This document shows, piece after piece, positions 35,990-43,449 of a stretch of DNA of 43,449 nucleotides (position 1 is the stretch's first letter; every line of letters starts with the position of its first letter). Origin of the DNA: Lentisphaeria bacterium (GTDB lineage Bacteria; Verrucomicrobiota; Lentisphaeria; Victivallales; Victivallaceae); NCBI GenBank assembly GCA_017504435.1, contig JAFVRD010000009.1, forward strand, positions 1 to 43,449. Reading direction: 5' to 3'. The notes below the pieces were generated by a model. That model was not told the origin of the DNA, searched no databases, and was given only the letters and a program-made list of their open reading frames with translations. The translations under genes were made by a program, and so were the position numbers.

Positions 35990-36943
35990 ATGAAAGCAAT
36001 CGTTTTCGGCGGTACCGGCTGGGTCGGTCACTATATCGTACTGGATTTGCTTAAATACGGTTACGACGTCACCGTCGCTTCCCGCGGCACCAAAGATGAA
36101 AATCATTATGAGGATCCCATTCCCTCATCCGTACGCAGAGTGGTGGTGGATAAAAAAGATCCGGCTGCCATGAAAGAACTGCTGGCAGAAAGATTTGAAA
36201 TCATTATTGACTCTGTGCCGTCTCTGGAATCAATTGACAATGTTTTCAAATATGCTGCCGGTCTGCGTCATTATCTGCACTGTTCCAGTACCGGCGGTTA
36301 TGCCCCGCTGCCGTTCATTCCCTGCAATGAAACCGCCCGTTATCACGGTGCAGCCGAAGGTGACACGCTGGAAGAAACCATCGGAGTCGGCTGGAAAGGC
36401 AAAGCTTTCTGCGATTCAAAAGTGCAGAATCTTTTTAATATTTACGGCTTTCCTGCCACGGTGATCCGTCCCTGCTACATCACCGGCGGTGGTGACCGTC
36501 TGCCTCTGGACAACCTCGGCGGCAGACGCGAAACGTTCCTGCCGGATATTCTCGCCGGAAAAACCCTGGAAGTTCCGGACAACGGTCTGTCTCTGCTCCA
36601 GCCCATCCATGTCAAAGATCTGGCTCGCAGTTTCCGTCTGGCGATCGAAAACCGCCGCAGTATCGGTGAAAGATACAACATCTGTCTTGACCATGCTCTG
36701 CCGTTGAAAGATTACCTCGCTCTCAATGCGGAAGTCCTCGGCAAAAAAGTCAATCTGGAATACGTCCCGCTGGATGAATTGCTCCGCCGTCACCCGGAAG
36801 ACCCTGTCGGTTTGCGCTTTGTCGCCACCCACATGTGCTTCTCTATCGCCAAAGCTCAATGCGAAATCGGTTACGTTCCGGAATACACCCCGGAAGAAGC
36901 CATTGCTGAAACCGCCCGCCTCTGCGCCGCTAAATTAGGATAA
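35990..36943 (+). CDS. NAD(P)-dependent epimerase/dehydratase (atypical SDR)
   Basis: A 317-residue extended SDR-type protein. The dinucleotide site is GGTGWVG (residues 8-14). Other blocks are YLHCSSTGGY, then RPCYITGGGDRLP, QPIHVKDLARS and RYNIC. The usual catalytic YxxxK is not evident; the expected place reads FCDSKVQ, so the residues may not perform a standard SDR oxidation. Such atypical forms act in many sugar- or RNA-related pathways. AGAAAGGA lies upstream. It is followed by the quinone oxidoreductase-like gene after 7 nt. Confidence 0.78.
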   Translation: MKAIVFGGTGWVGHYIVLDLLKYGYDVTVASRGTKDENHYEDPIPSSVRRVVVDKKDPAAMKELLAERFEIIIDSVPSLESIDNVFKYAAGLRHYLHCSSTGGYAPLPFIPCNETARYHGAAEGDTLEETIGVGWKGKAFCDSKVQNLFNIYGFPATVIRPCYITGGGDRLPLDNLGGRRETFLPDILAGKTLEVPDNGLSLLQPIHVKDLARSFRLAIENRRSIGERYNICLDHALPLKDYLALNAEVLGKKVNLEYVPLDELLRRHPEDPVGLRFVATHMCFSIAKAQCEIGYVPEYTPEEAIAETARLCAAKLG

Positions 36944-36950
36944 CACAACC

Positions 36951-37910
36951 ATGAAAGCAATGATTCTTGATGAGAAATTAAATTTTCTCTGGAGTGATGT
37001 TCCCGATCCGGTTCGCAAAGACAATGAAGTTTTGATCGAAGTCCATGCCGCCGCGGTCAACCGTGCCGATCTGATGCAGAAAGACGGCTGCTACGCCTCT
37101 CCGCCGGATTGGCCGCAGTGGTGCGGACTGGAAGTTTCCGGCATCGTGCTGGAAGCTCCGGCAGATGCTTCGGTAAAACCGGGCGATAAAGTTTGTGCGC
37201 TGGTCGGTGGCGGCGGTTATTCAGAGAAAATCGCTGTCCCTGCCGGTATGGTCGTGCCGATCCCGGAAGGTCTGTCGCTCATTGAAGCCGCCTCCATTCC
37301 GGAAGTATGGTGTACGGTTTATCTTAATTTGATGTTGGAAGCCGGCGGTATGAAACCGGGTGATGTGTTCTACATGCAAGCTGGTGCCAGCGGGGTCGGT
37401 CTTGCCGCCATCCAGTTTGCCAAATCCATGGGAGCAGAGGTCATTACCACGATCGATTCTCCGGAAAAAGCGGAATTCGTCAAAAAACTCGGTGCTGATT
37501 ATGTTCTGGATTACCGTACAGAAGATGTCCGCAAAGTCATTGAGGAACACAATCCGACTGTGGCGTTGGACTGCATCGGCGGCAAACTGATGGGAGATTG
37601 CTTCAAAAATATGGTATTCGGCGGCCGCTGGATCATGATCGCCACCATGGCGGGAGCTGAGACCACCATCAATCTGGAAACCGTATGGCGCAAACGCATC
37701 CGTTTGATCGGCAGCACTTTGCGCAGCCGGACATCCGAAGAAAAATGCCGCATAATGCAGGCTCTTTACAATGATATTTTCCCGCTTTTCACTGCCGGAA
37801 AACTGATCACCAATATCCATGCGGTATTCCCCATTCAGGAAGTGGAAGCTGCTCACGGAGTTCTCCGCCGGGCGGAAAATATCGGCAAAGTGGTGTTGAC
37901 ATTCAAATAA
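36951..37910 (+). CDS. Zinc-independent quinone oxidoreductase-like MDR protein
   Basis: A 319-residue medium-chain dehydrogenase/reductase. Residues about 26-90 are the GroES-like fold (VLIEVHAAAVNRADLMQKDGCY), with a catalytic-fold GGGGYSEKIAVPAG. The NAD(P) site is YMQAGASGVGLAAIQFAK. The PIG3/QOR group is favoured because NRADLMQ is present and the structural Cys cluster and zinc ligands are absent. It likely reduces quinones or enals with NADPH. It is the second of two genes; the hairpin after it is arranged for the opposite strand. Confidence 0.84.
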   Translation: MKAMILDEKLNFLWSDVPDPVRKDNEVLIEVHAAAVNRADLMQKDGCYASPPDWPQWCGLEVSGIVLEAPADASVKPGDKVCALVGGGGYSEKIAVPAGMVVPIPEGLSLIEAASIPEVWCTVYLNLMLEAGGMKPGDVFYMQAGASGVGLAAIQFAKSMGAEVITTIDSPEKAEFVKKLGADYVLDYRTEDVRKVIEEHNPTVALDCIGGKLMGDCFKNMVFGGRWIMIATMAGAETTINLETVWRKRIRLIGSTLRSRTSEEKCRIMQALYNDIFPLFTAGKLITNIHAVFPIQEVEAAHGVLRRAENIGKVVLTFK

Positions 37911-37928
37911 ACACGTTTTGTCCCTGAT

Positions 37929-37972
37929 AAAAAATGGCATTGCTTTGGTTGAACGGCTAAGGCAATGCCATT
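37929..37972 (-). terminator. Terminator of EamA/NifX-like transcript (possibly bidirectional)
   Basis: AATGGCATTGC (37933-37943) pairs with GCAATGCCATT (37962-37972). On the minus strand the hairpin is followed directly by TTTTTT. In the plus direction the T run is offset by AAA, so it may also end the quinone oxidoreductase transcript, less efficiently. Confidence 0.75.
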
Positions 37973-38061
37973 AAATTTTTCAGTCCGGCAAGATTATGGT
38001 AAACACCGCGTTTCCACTGGAGAAAATTCCCCCGGTTCCGCAAATCCCGCAAATCATCCAC
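37957..38061 (-). CDS. Possible small protein (34 residues)
   Basis: On the minus strand an open frame starting GTG 38061 gives MDDLRDLRNRGNFLQWKRGV, then YHNLAGLKNLMALP and a TAG stop. The composition (mixed charged, aromatic, leucine) looks protein-like, more so than random translation. It begins 2 nt after the EamA stop and ends within the terminator hairpin loop. I see no good ribosome site. It could also be the tail of a decayed gene, since the frame remains open upstream into eamA. I do not recognise it. Confidence 0.25.
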   Translation of the reverse strand: MDDLRDLRNRGNFLQWKRGVYHNLAGLKNLMALP

Positions 38062-38063
38062 GC

Positions 38064-38936
38064 TCAATGTTTCTTTGCAGGACCGGGCAGCTGAACCCAC
38101 AGAACCGCAGCAAAAATCAATATGCAGCCGATAATATTCTGCAGGGAATAGCTCTCATCCAACAGCCACCAGCCCCATATCACGGCAAATACGGAAGCCG
38201 TACTCAAAATAATAGATGTGGTTGCCGGATGCACATATTTCTGAACGGCGACCTGTACCGTACAGGCAAAACCGATGGCGACCAAACCGCAATAAAGCAA
38301 TGGTTTGGCGGTTGCCGTAATACCTGCCCATGAACAGCTCTCTCCGGCAATCAGCGCGGCAATTCCGGAAATCACCGCCACAGTAAAGAATTGTACTGCG
38401 GCAAGCTGCAAAGCATCGGTCTGCGGAGCAAATTCGGCAATGGCAATAAATTGAAAGGCGAAAAAAAGCGCGCAAATCACCATCAGAATATCTCCGGCAT
38501 TACCGAAACTGCGCATTGAATCATCTGCACAGAGCAAATAGGCTCCCGCCACCGAAAGCAGCGATGCGCTCCAGATTTTCCAATTGGATTTTTTCCGGAT
38601 AAAAACACCGATGACCGGAATCATTATCACATATAATGCGGTCAGAAAACCGGCTTTCCCGGCAGAAGTATACAACAGACCGAACTGCTGTAAAATTTCA
38701 CCGCCGGCCAGACATATTCCGCATGCAACGCCTCCGGCAAATAAATTCTTGTCCGGAGTTTTTCGGGCATAAAAAACGATCGGCAAAAGGACGGCTCCGC
38801 CGAGCAGATAACGCAGAAAAACAAAAGTCAATGGCGACATACTTTTCATAGCCTCAGCCTGTGCCGAGTAAGAAAGTCCCCATATCACTGCCGTCAACAG
38901 CAGCAGTGCAGTTGCAAGCAATCCCGACTTTTTCAC
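38064..38936 (-). CDS. EamA-family (DMT) transporter
   Basis: A 290-residue membrane protein with about ten hydrophobic helices in two EamA repeats (about 10-140 and 150-285). The first repeat has TAVIWGLSYSAQAEAM and SPLTFVFLRYLLGGAVLLP, both common in this family. I choose GTG 38936 (MKKSGLL) as start, 16 nt after the NifX-like gene; a longer in-frame start would overlap that gene. Substrate unknown; members export amino acids, sugars or metabolites. It forms a two-gene operon with the upstream NifX-like gene. Confidence 0.82.
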   Translation of the reverse strand: MKKSGLLATALLLLTAVIWGLSYSAQAEAMKSMSPLTFVFLRYLLGGAVLLPIVFYARKTPDKNLFAGGVACGICLAGGEILQQFGLLYTSAGKAGFLTALYVIMIPVIGVFIRKKSNWKIWSASLLSVAGAYLLCADDSMRSFGNAGDILMVICALFFAFQFIAIAEFAPQTDALQLAAVQFFTVAVISGIAALIAGESCSWAGITATAKPLLYCGLVAIGFACTVQVAVQKYVHPATTSIILSTASVFAVIWGWWLLDESYSLQNIIGCILIFAAVLWVQLPGPAKKH

Positions 38937-38952
38937 AGTTTTTCTGCCGGGA

Positions 38953-39348
38953 TCAGTGATGACAATTACCGCTGCCGCATCCATGATCGCCGCAGGTGTG
39001 ATCTGCGTCGTGGTGGTGATGATTGCAATGGAAGTTTTCCCGGACGGAGAGATTTCCGGCAGCAAATGCTTCAACAACAGCTTTCACATCTCCTTCTGCT
39101 CCGCCGATGACCTGAATTCCGGCATTGGCAAGGGCATTTATCGCACCGCCGCCGATCCCGCCGCAAATGAGCAAATCGACCTGTTCCAACGCCAGAATAT
39201 TGGCAAGTGCACCGTGACCGGAATCACCGCTGGAGAGGATTTTTTCACTGATTATCTTCTGATTTTCCACTTCAAAAACTGCAAATTCCGGAGTATGTCC
39301 GAAGTGTTGAAACACCTGATGGTTTTCACAAGTCACTGCTATCTTCAT
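38953..39348 (-). CDS. NifX/NafY-family (dinitrogenase Fe-Mo cofactor domain) protein
   Basis: A 131-residue protein with the whole family fold: MKIAVTCENHQVFQHFGHTPEF, then VDLLICGGIGGGAINALANAGI and VKAVVEAFAAG. Such small stand-alone forms occur in many anaerobes without nitrogenase and may carry metal-sulfur clusters. The C-terminal 27 residues are Cys/His-rich (CNHHHHDADHTCGDHGCGSG NCHH), a probable metal-binding tail not part of the core domain. GGGTGAG precedes ATG 39348. There are no nif genes in the window, so a nitrogen-fixation role is not indicated. Confidence 0.85.
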   Translation of the reverse strand: MKIAVTCENHQVFQHFGHTPEFAVFEVENQKIISEKILSSGDSGHGALANILALEQVDLLICGGIGGGAINALANAGIQVIGGAEGDVKAVVEAFAAGNLSVRENFHCNHHHHDADHTCGDHGCGSGNCHH

Positions 39349-39392
39349 GATCTCACCCTGATTAATTGTTGATTGATTTTTGACACCGTTTT

Positions 39393-39421
39393 AATGTACC
39401 TTGCCGCCGGATTTTTTTCAA
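39393..39421 (-). promoter_or_regulatory. Promoter of NifX-like-EamA operon
   Basis: On the minus strand, TTGAAA (39416-39421), 17 nt, TACATT (39393-39398), 44 nt before the ATG. Confidence 0.5.
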
Positions 39422-39541
39422 GCGGTTTCTTCAAAGGTTATTCAAAAAAAGAAATCAAAGCTCAATTTGGAGTAAATTTTATAAAAAAGCAGTTCACCGT
39501 CAACCGTCCGCAAAAATTTTCATAAAAAAACAAAACAGCTC

Positions 39542-39570
39542 TTGACAAATGGCAGAAAATTGAGTAAAAT
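39542..39570 (+). promoter_or_regulatory. Promoter of giant beta-helix protein gene
   Basis: TTGACA (39542-39547, perfect consensus), 17 nt, TAAAAT (39565-39570), 52 nt before the ATG. The strongest -35 seen in the window. Confidence 0.6.
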
Positions 39571-39622
39571 ATACAGCGATGTACTATATACAAAAGCATA
39601 AGTATGAAAGGATTTTCACAGT

Positions 39623-42600
39623 ATGAGTACGGTCATCAAGTCATCAGAATATTTGAGCGGCAAAGTTCCGGGTGCAAAACTGGTCGTTCATTCTGAAACA
39701 GCAATGGATTATTCCGATTACACCGTCGAAGGCACCGGCACGCTTTTTACAATCGGTAATGATCTTTATATCACCAATGCTGATTTCTCCTGTGTAGTAG
39801 CACCGGAAGAAACATCAGTAGTTGTCAACGGTGAAACTTTGCCGCAGGTTTCTTTGAGTGAAGCATTGGCTTCCCATAGTGGAATATTGCTGGTCGGCTC
39901 AAACTACACGGGAGATTCGCTGGCGGTCTCGGGGAAAACAATCGTCGCCGTGGCAGACAGTTCCGTTTCCGGCAACACTAACGTTGACAACGGAGCCTGG
40001 AACATGTCCGGGACCAATTCTCTCTACGGCATGACTTTTTCAGAAAATCAGGTTACCGGTGGCAGTGCCGGTGCCTTGAAGCTTTCCGGAACATTTACCG
40101 GCGAAAAACTGGTGTTTTCCGGTAACTCATCCAATCCGCTTTCTTACCTGTATGGCGGCGGAGCCGTATATTCCACGACTGCTTCCGGAATGATTTATGA
40201 TACTGTTTTCTCCGGAAACACATCTGTTACGGGCGGTGCATTTGCTCAATATGGCGGCAATATGACCCTTGACAAGGTGACTTTCACCAAGAACTACTCC
40301 TCCGGCACAACCCAGTCCGGTGGAGCGGTATTCTCCGTTAATGGCGCAAAGCTCACCATTAAAAACAGTACTTTCACCAATAACATTGCCCAAGGACGCG
40401 GCGGCGCGATTTATGCACAGGCATCTGTCAATATTTACGATTCATATTTTTCAGGTAACGTCGCAAATGCAAATTACGGTGCCGCAGTTTGCGGTGCTGC
40501 GGCAGTGTCCATTTATGGCAGCACGTTTGAAAACAATATCGGCAATACCGGTGCTGTTGCCAACATGGGATCAACTATGACTGTAAATGCATCCGAATCC
40601 GGGAATCTCACCAAATTCATCAACAACTCCGGATATGGATTTTACAACAACGGAGACAATGCCAAAGCCTATCTCGGCAACCTTTATTTCTCCGGCAATA
40701 AAATTGGGGCTATCGGCAACCACTCTTACAGTTCAGATAAAATCGCGACAGTAACATTCAATGGTCTGATCACCCTTGCCACTGCCAGTGACAAAATCGT
40801 CAGCGGTTCAAACTGCGCCTATGTGGTCGACGCTGCCGCATTTTTGAATGATTCCACCACGCTGGCTCTGGTCATTGACGGTGTAAAAGGAATGGATCAT
40901 CCTGATATGACTACTCAGGAAGGTTATTCGCTTTTTGAGAAAAATGGCGACCTTTGTGTCACCAGCATGGATATGACCGGTATCGGTGATGACAATATTG
41001 CCGCGATCCTCACCAAAGAGGGAACCGCGGTCACTGCCACCGTCAACGACGTAAAATATGTCGGTCCGGCGTATGACAACCTTGCCGATGCCGTAAACTT
41101 CGGCAAAGTGGTCATGGATGGATTCACCCACAGCAACGGTCCTTTGCAAAGTACTCAATCTGTTGAAATCATCGGCGTCAACGATGCGTTATTTGCCGGC
41201 AACAAAGACTCCGAAGCCAAAGGCGGCGGCGCAATTTTACACCAAGGTGGAACCTTAACACTTTCCGGAGTGACTTTCAGCGGCAACTATTCCAGTTACC
41301 GCGGCGGTGCGATCCGGAACGATGCCACTGTTGTTGCCAACAACGTGCTTTTCTATGGTAACAGTTGTGCTCAAAATCATGGTGGAGCGATTTATGCTCA
41401 AAGTGCGGGCACTATTATTTCAAATTCACAATTTATCAACAATATCGGTACGGCACTGCACTTCAACGGAGGTGGTGGTACGATTGCAAATGTCCGTTTT
41501 GAAAACAACGGCAAGGCAATCAACAACCAGGGCAATTTGGTAATTGCCGGTTTGATTACATTGGCAGGAGCAAAAGATACTATTGATAATAACAAAACCA
41601 TCACGGTCAATGCCTCCGCGTTCCTCGGTGAAAATGCCGTTTTTGCCAAAGTGGTCGATGCGCTGGCAAATGTCACATGGTTAAGCGGAGCCGGAACAAT
41701 CAGCGCGACCACAGATTACACAACATTTTATCATGAAAATGACCTCTTTGTTACTGCCAACGGCAATGAATTTACATCAATTAACTACGCACTGGTTCAG
41801 GACGGCGCTGTAAACGGTGAAAATTATACCATTAACAACGGCGACAATAAATACAGCATCGGTACGAAATACAATACTCTGGATGCGGCAGTTGCCGGTT
41901 CAGCAGCAAACATCAAAATCGACGGTGCCAGTTTCATTGACGGTGATACCGCTTATGCGTTGGTGGGAAGCGCGGCAAATAATGGCAGCAACGTTACTGT
42001 TACCGATGGTTATAAATTGTTGACATACGGTAAGGATTTGTATATTGCCGCAGATAATGCGGATACCGTGGCAGCGATCCTCTCCACCGATGGAACGGCA
42101 ACTTCCGCCACCGCGAATGGTACAACTTATGTTGGTCCGGCATATGACAATCTTGCAGATGCCGCCAGTTTCGGCAAAGTTGTCATGAGTGGTTTCACCC
42201 ACAGCAGCGGGGTGTGGGAAAACGATGCAAATGTGGAGATCATCGGCACCAACGATGCCATGTTCTCAAACAATACAAGGGCAACTATCGGAGGAGCTGT
42301 CTACCAGACTGGTAACGGATTGTTGAAAATCTCCGGAGTAACATTCTCCGACAATACAGCTACCCGCGGTGGAGCGATCAGTTCTGAAGCCAATATGGTT
42401 GTGGATGACGTTGTTTTTGACAGCAACTATGCAACTCAAAGCCTCGGAGCAGCAATCAATCAATTCGGTGATACATTAAAGATCAGCAACAGTAAATTCC
42501 TCAACGGCAAAGGCGGCGGCGCGATTTATAATAACGGTGCGACTGTCACAATTGAGAATTCGGTATTTGACAACAACAAAGCCGGTAATTATGCCAATGC

Positions 42601-43449
42601 CATCTACAACACCCACACCTTGACACTCAAAGGTGCAACTTTCAGCAATGGTTACGGTGCTTCCAGCGGTACGATATATTCCAAATCGGAAGCCTCCTCG
42701 CTTATTCTTCAAAAAGCCGAAAATGGCAACAAAAACTATTTTACCGGTAATAAAGATTCCGTTGCGATGCAGATTGAGGGCATTGGAAATATTGCTGACA
42801 CCGTACTTGATGGCAACCTTAATGGCGGTTTGAAAGTATCCGGCGGTACGGTTGCACTTAAAGACAGTGAATTTCTCACTAAAACTGATACGATTTATGT
42901 CACTGATCAAGGTTCTTTGACCATCACCGGAGATATCAAGCTCAACGCCAGTATCACTTGTGATGCAAATGCAGCAGTTCACGGTGAAAATGTCAACTTC
43001 ACATTCGGCAATGCCGATGCGATAGACTTTGCCGCTATCACCCTCAGCGGTACCAACAGTTTGACTTTCAACGGTGCGCAGGTCAACTTCACTGTCACCG
43101 GTGATCAGGCTCAGAGTTTGAATGGTGCGGCGATCACCGTTGACGGCAGCCTGTGGCAGAATGAAAATCTTACCATTGCCACCGGTATCAAGGATATCGG
43201 CACAGTTACCGTTACCAACAATGCCGATAACAAACTTGAAGCGGTTCTGGTCGGCACTGATCTGGTGCTGAAAGAAAAAGCCACTATCTCCGATGGTGCT
43301 GTCATTGAGCAAAACTTCATCAATAATACCAATTCCAGTCTCATCACCGGCGGTGAAATCAAAGCTGTTTTCGTCGGTACGGATCTTACATCCGGAAATG
43401 TGGATACCGAAGTTCAGGGCGGTAAGTTCAGCAAATTCTTTGTCGGCGG
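39623..43449 (+). CDS. Giant beta-helix adhesin/autotransporter-like protein, 3' end outside window
   Basis: An open frame of at least 1275 codons running past the window end. The text is Asn/Gly/Ser/Thr-rich, with repeated beta-helix coils such as GGAIYAQ, GVTFSGN and TFTNNIA, as in polymorphic outer-membrane (Pmp)-like or autotransporter passenger domains. It has short NDLYIT-type strands between modules. A 1071-bp unit is partly duplicated (41000-41313 and 42071-42379). There is no hydrophobic signal peptide after ATG 39623 and no in-frame start upstream (stop at 39605). AAGGA lies 13 nt before ATG. The C-terminus, and so any barrel or anchor, is not visible. Confidence 0.85.
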   Translation, partial: MSTVIKSSEYLSGKVPGAKLVVHSETAMDYSDYTVEGTGTLFTIGNDLYITNADFSCVVAPEETSVVVNGETLPQVSLSEALASHSGILLVGSNYTGDSLAVSGKTIVAVADSSVSGNTNVDNGAWNMSGTNSLYGMTFSENQVTGGSAGALKLSGTFTGEKLVFSGNSSNPLSYLYGGGAVYSTTASGMIYDTVFSGNTSVTGGAFAQYGGNMTLDKVTFTKNYSSGTTQSGGAVFSVNGAKLTIKNSTFTNNIAQGRGGAIYAQASVNIYDSYFSGNVANANYGAAVCGAAAVSIYGSTFENNIGNTGAVANMGSTMTVNASESGNLTKFINNSGYGFYNNGDNAKAYLGNLYFSGNKIGAIGNHSYSSDKIATVTFNGLITLATASDKIVSGSNCAYVVDAAAFLNDSTTLALVIDGVKGMDHPDMTTQEGYSLFEKNGDLCVTSMDMTGIGDDNIAAILTKEGTAVTATVNDVKYVGPAYDNLADAVNFGKVVMDGFTHSNGPLQSTQSVEIIGVNDALFAGNKDSEAKGGGAILHQGGTLTLSGVTFSGNYSSYRGGAIRNDATVVANNVLFYGNSCAQNHGGAIYAQSAGTIISNSQFINNIGTALHFNGGGGTIANVRFENNGKAINNQGNLVIAGLITLAGAKDTIDNNKTITVNASAFLGENAVFAKVVDALANVTWLSGAGTISATTDYTTFYHENDLFVTANGNEFTSINYALVQDGAVNGENYTINNGDNKYSIGTKYNTLDAAVAGSAANIKIDGASFIDGDTAYALVGSAANNGSNVTVTDGYKLLTYGKDLYIAADNADTVAAILSTDGTATSATANGTTYVGPAYDNLADAASFGKVVMSGFTHSSGVWENDANVEIIGTNDAMFSNNTRATIGGAVYQTGNGLLKISGVTFSDNTATRGGAISSEANMVVDDVVFDSNYATQSLGAAINQFGDTLKISNSKFLNGKGGGAIYNNGATVTIENSVFDNNKAGNYANAIYNTHTLTLKGATFSNGYGASSGTIYSKSEASSLILQKAENGNKNYFTGNKDSVAMQIEGIGNIADTVLDGNLNGGLKVSGGTVALKDSEFLTKTDTIYVTDQGSLTITGDIKLNASITCDANAAVHGENVNFTFGNADAIDFAAITLSGTNSLTFNGAQVNFTVTGDQAQSLNGAAITVDGSLWQNENLTIATGIKDIGTVTVTNNADNKLEAVLVGTDLVLKEKATISDGAVIEQNFINNTNSSLITGGEIKAVFVGTDLTSGNVDTEVQGGKFSKFFVG
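41000..41313 (+). repeat. Internal module, copy 1, of giant protein
   Basis: This coding stretch (AAILTKEGT...YVGPAYDNLADA...FGKVVMDGFTHS...GGAI) corresponds to 42071-42379, offset 1071 bp at the start and 1068 bp later because of a codon indel. Protein identity is roughly half by eye. Confidence 0.7.
42071..42379 (+). repeat. Internal module, copy 2, of giant protein
   Basis: Second copy (AAILSTDGT...YVGPAYDNLADA...FGKVVMSGFTHS...GGAI). It shares EIIGxNDAxF and the short GVTFSxN coil with copy 1. Confidence 0.7.

Overview
The window looks like chromosomal DNA from a Lentisphaerota (Victivallales-type) bacterium. The main clue is the protein at 24501-25280. It has a prepilin-like N-terminus ([20 protein letters not shown]) and ends in an H...N..HVDGHV block, a protein type greatly expanded in Lentisphaerota and Planctomycetota. 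The envelope genes (PpiD-like chaperone, L,D-transpeptidase, CdaA/CdaR) fit a diderm. This placement is inference from sequence features, not from a search.

Layout. 1-3400 (minus strand): cysK-nadA-metallophosphoesterase operon, followed by a CAU-anticodon tRNA with its own promoter and a large inverted repeat. 3371-8832 (plus): MFS transporter and HAD phosphatase, then an overlapping trio of secreted beta-helix protein, secreted Cys-containing protein and YgiQ radical-SAM protein, closed by a terminator. 8864-9157: a non-coding MITE-like element. 9190-13764: ankyrin protein, APC antiporter and AdiA arginine decarboxylase, a probable acid-resistance operon, closed by three tandem 65-bp terminators. 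13917-16507: queF-argJ-purQ. 16807-24357: gyrA, then folP-cdaA-cdaR-ppiD-like-speD; the speD product carries a second, degenerate SpeD-like domain. 24501-25829: pseudopilin and rpsT. 25835-26127: second MITE copy, inverted relative to the first and flanked by a perfect 9-bp direct repeat. 26147-28618 (minus): tsaD-gph-tRNA-Leu-FKBP. 28704-34953 (plus): L,D-transpeptidase, then accA-GNAT-CYTH-rarA-CocE-type hydrolase. 35008-37910: amidohydrolase (minus) divergent from an SDR/quinone-oxidoreductase pair. 37929-39421 (minus): EamA permease and a NifX-like protein with a Cys/His-rich tail. 39542-43449: a giant beta-helix surface-type protein that runs off the window and has no visible signal peptide.

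Most genes are conserved housekeeping genes in short, tightly packed operons, often with 1-4 nt start/stop overlaps. A uniform promoter pattern is visible: TTGnnn, about 17 nt, then TATATT or a close variant. The most unusual content is the MITE family, the triple terminator after adiA, the doubled SpeD, and the signal-less giant adhesin-like protein.
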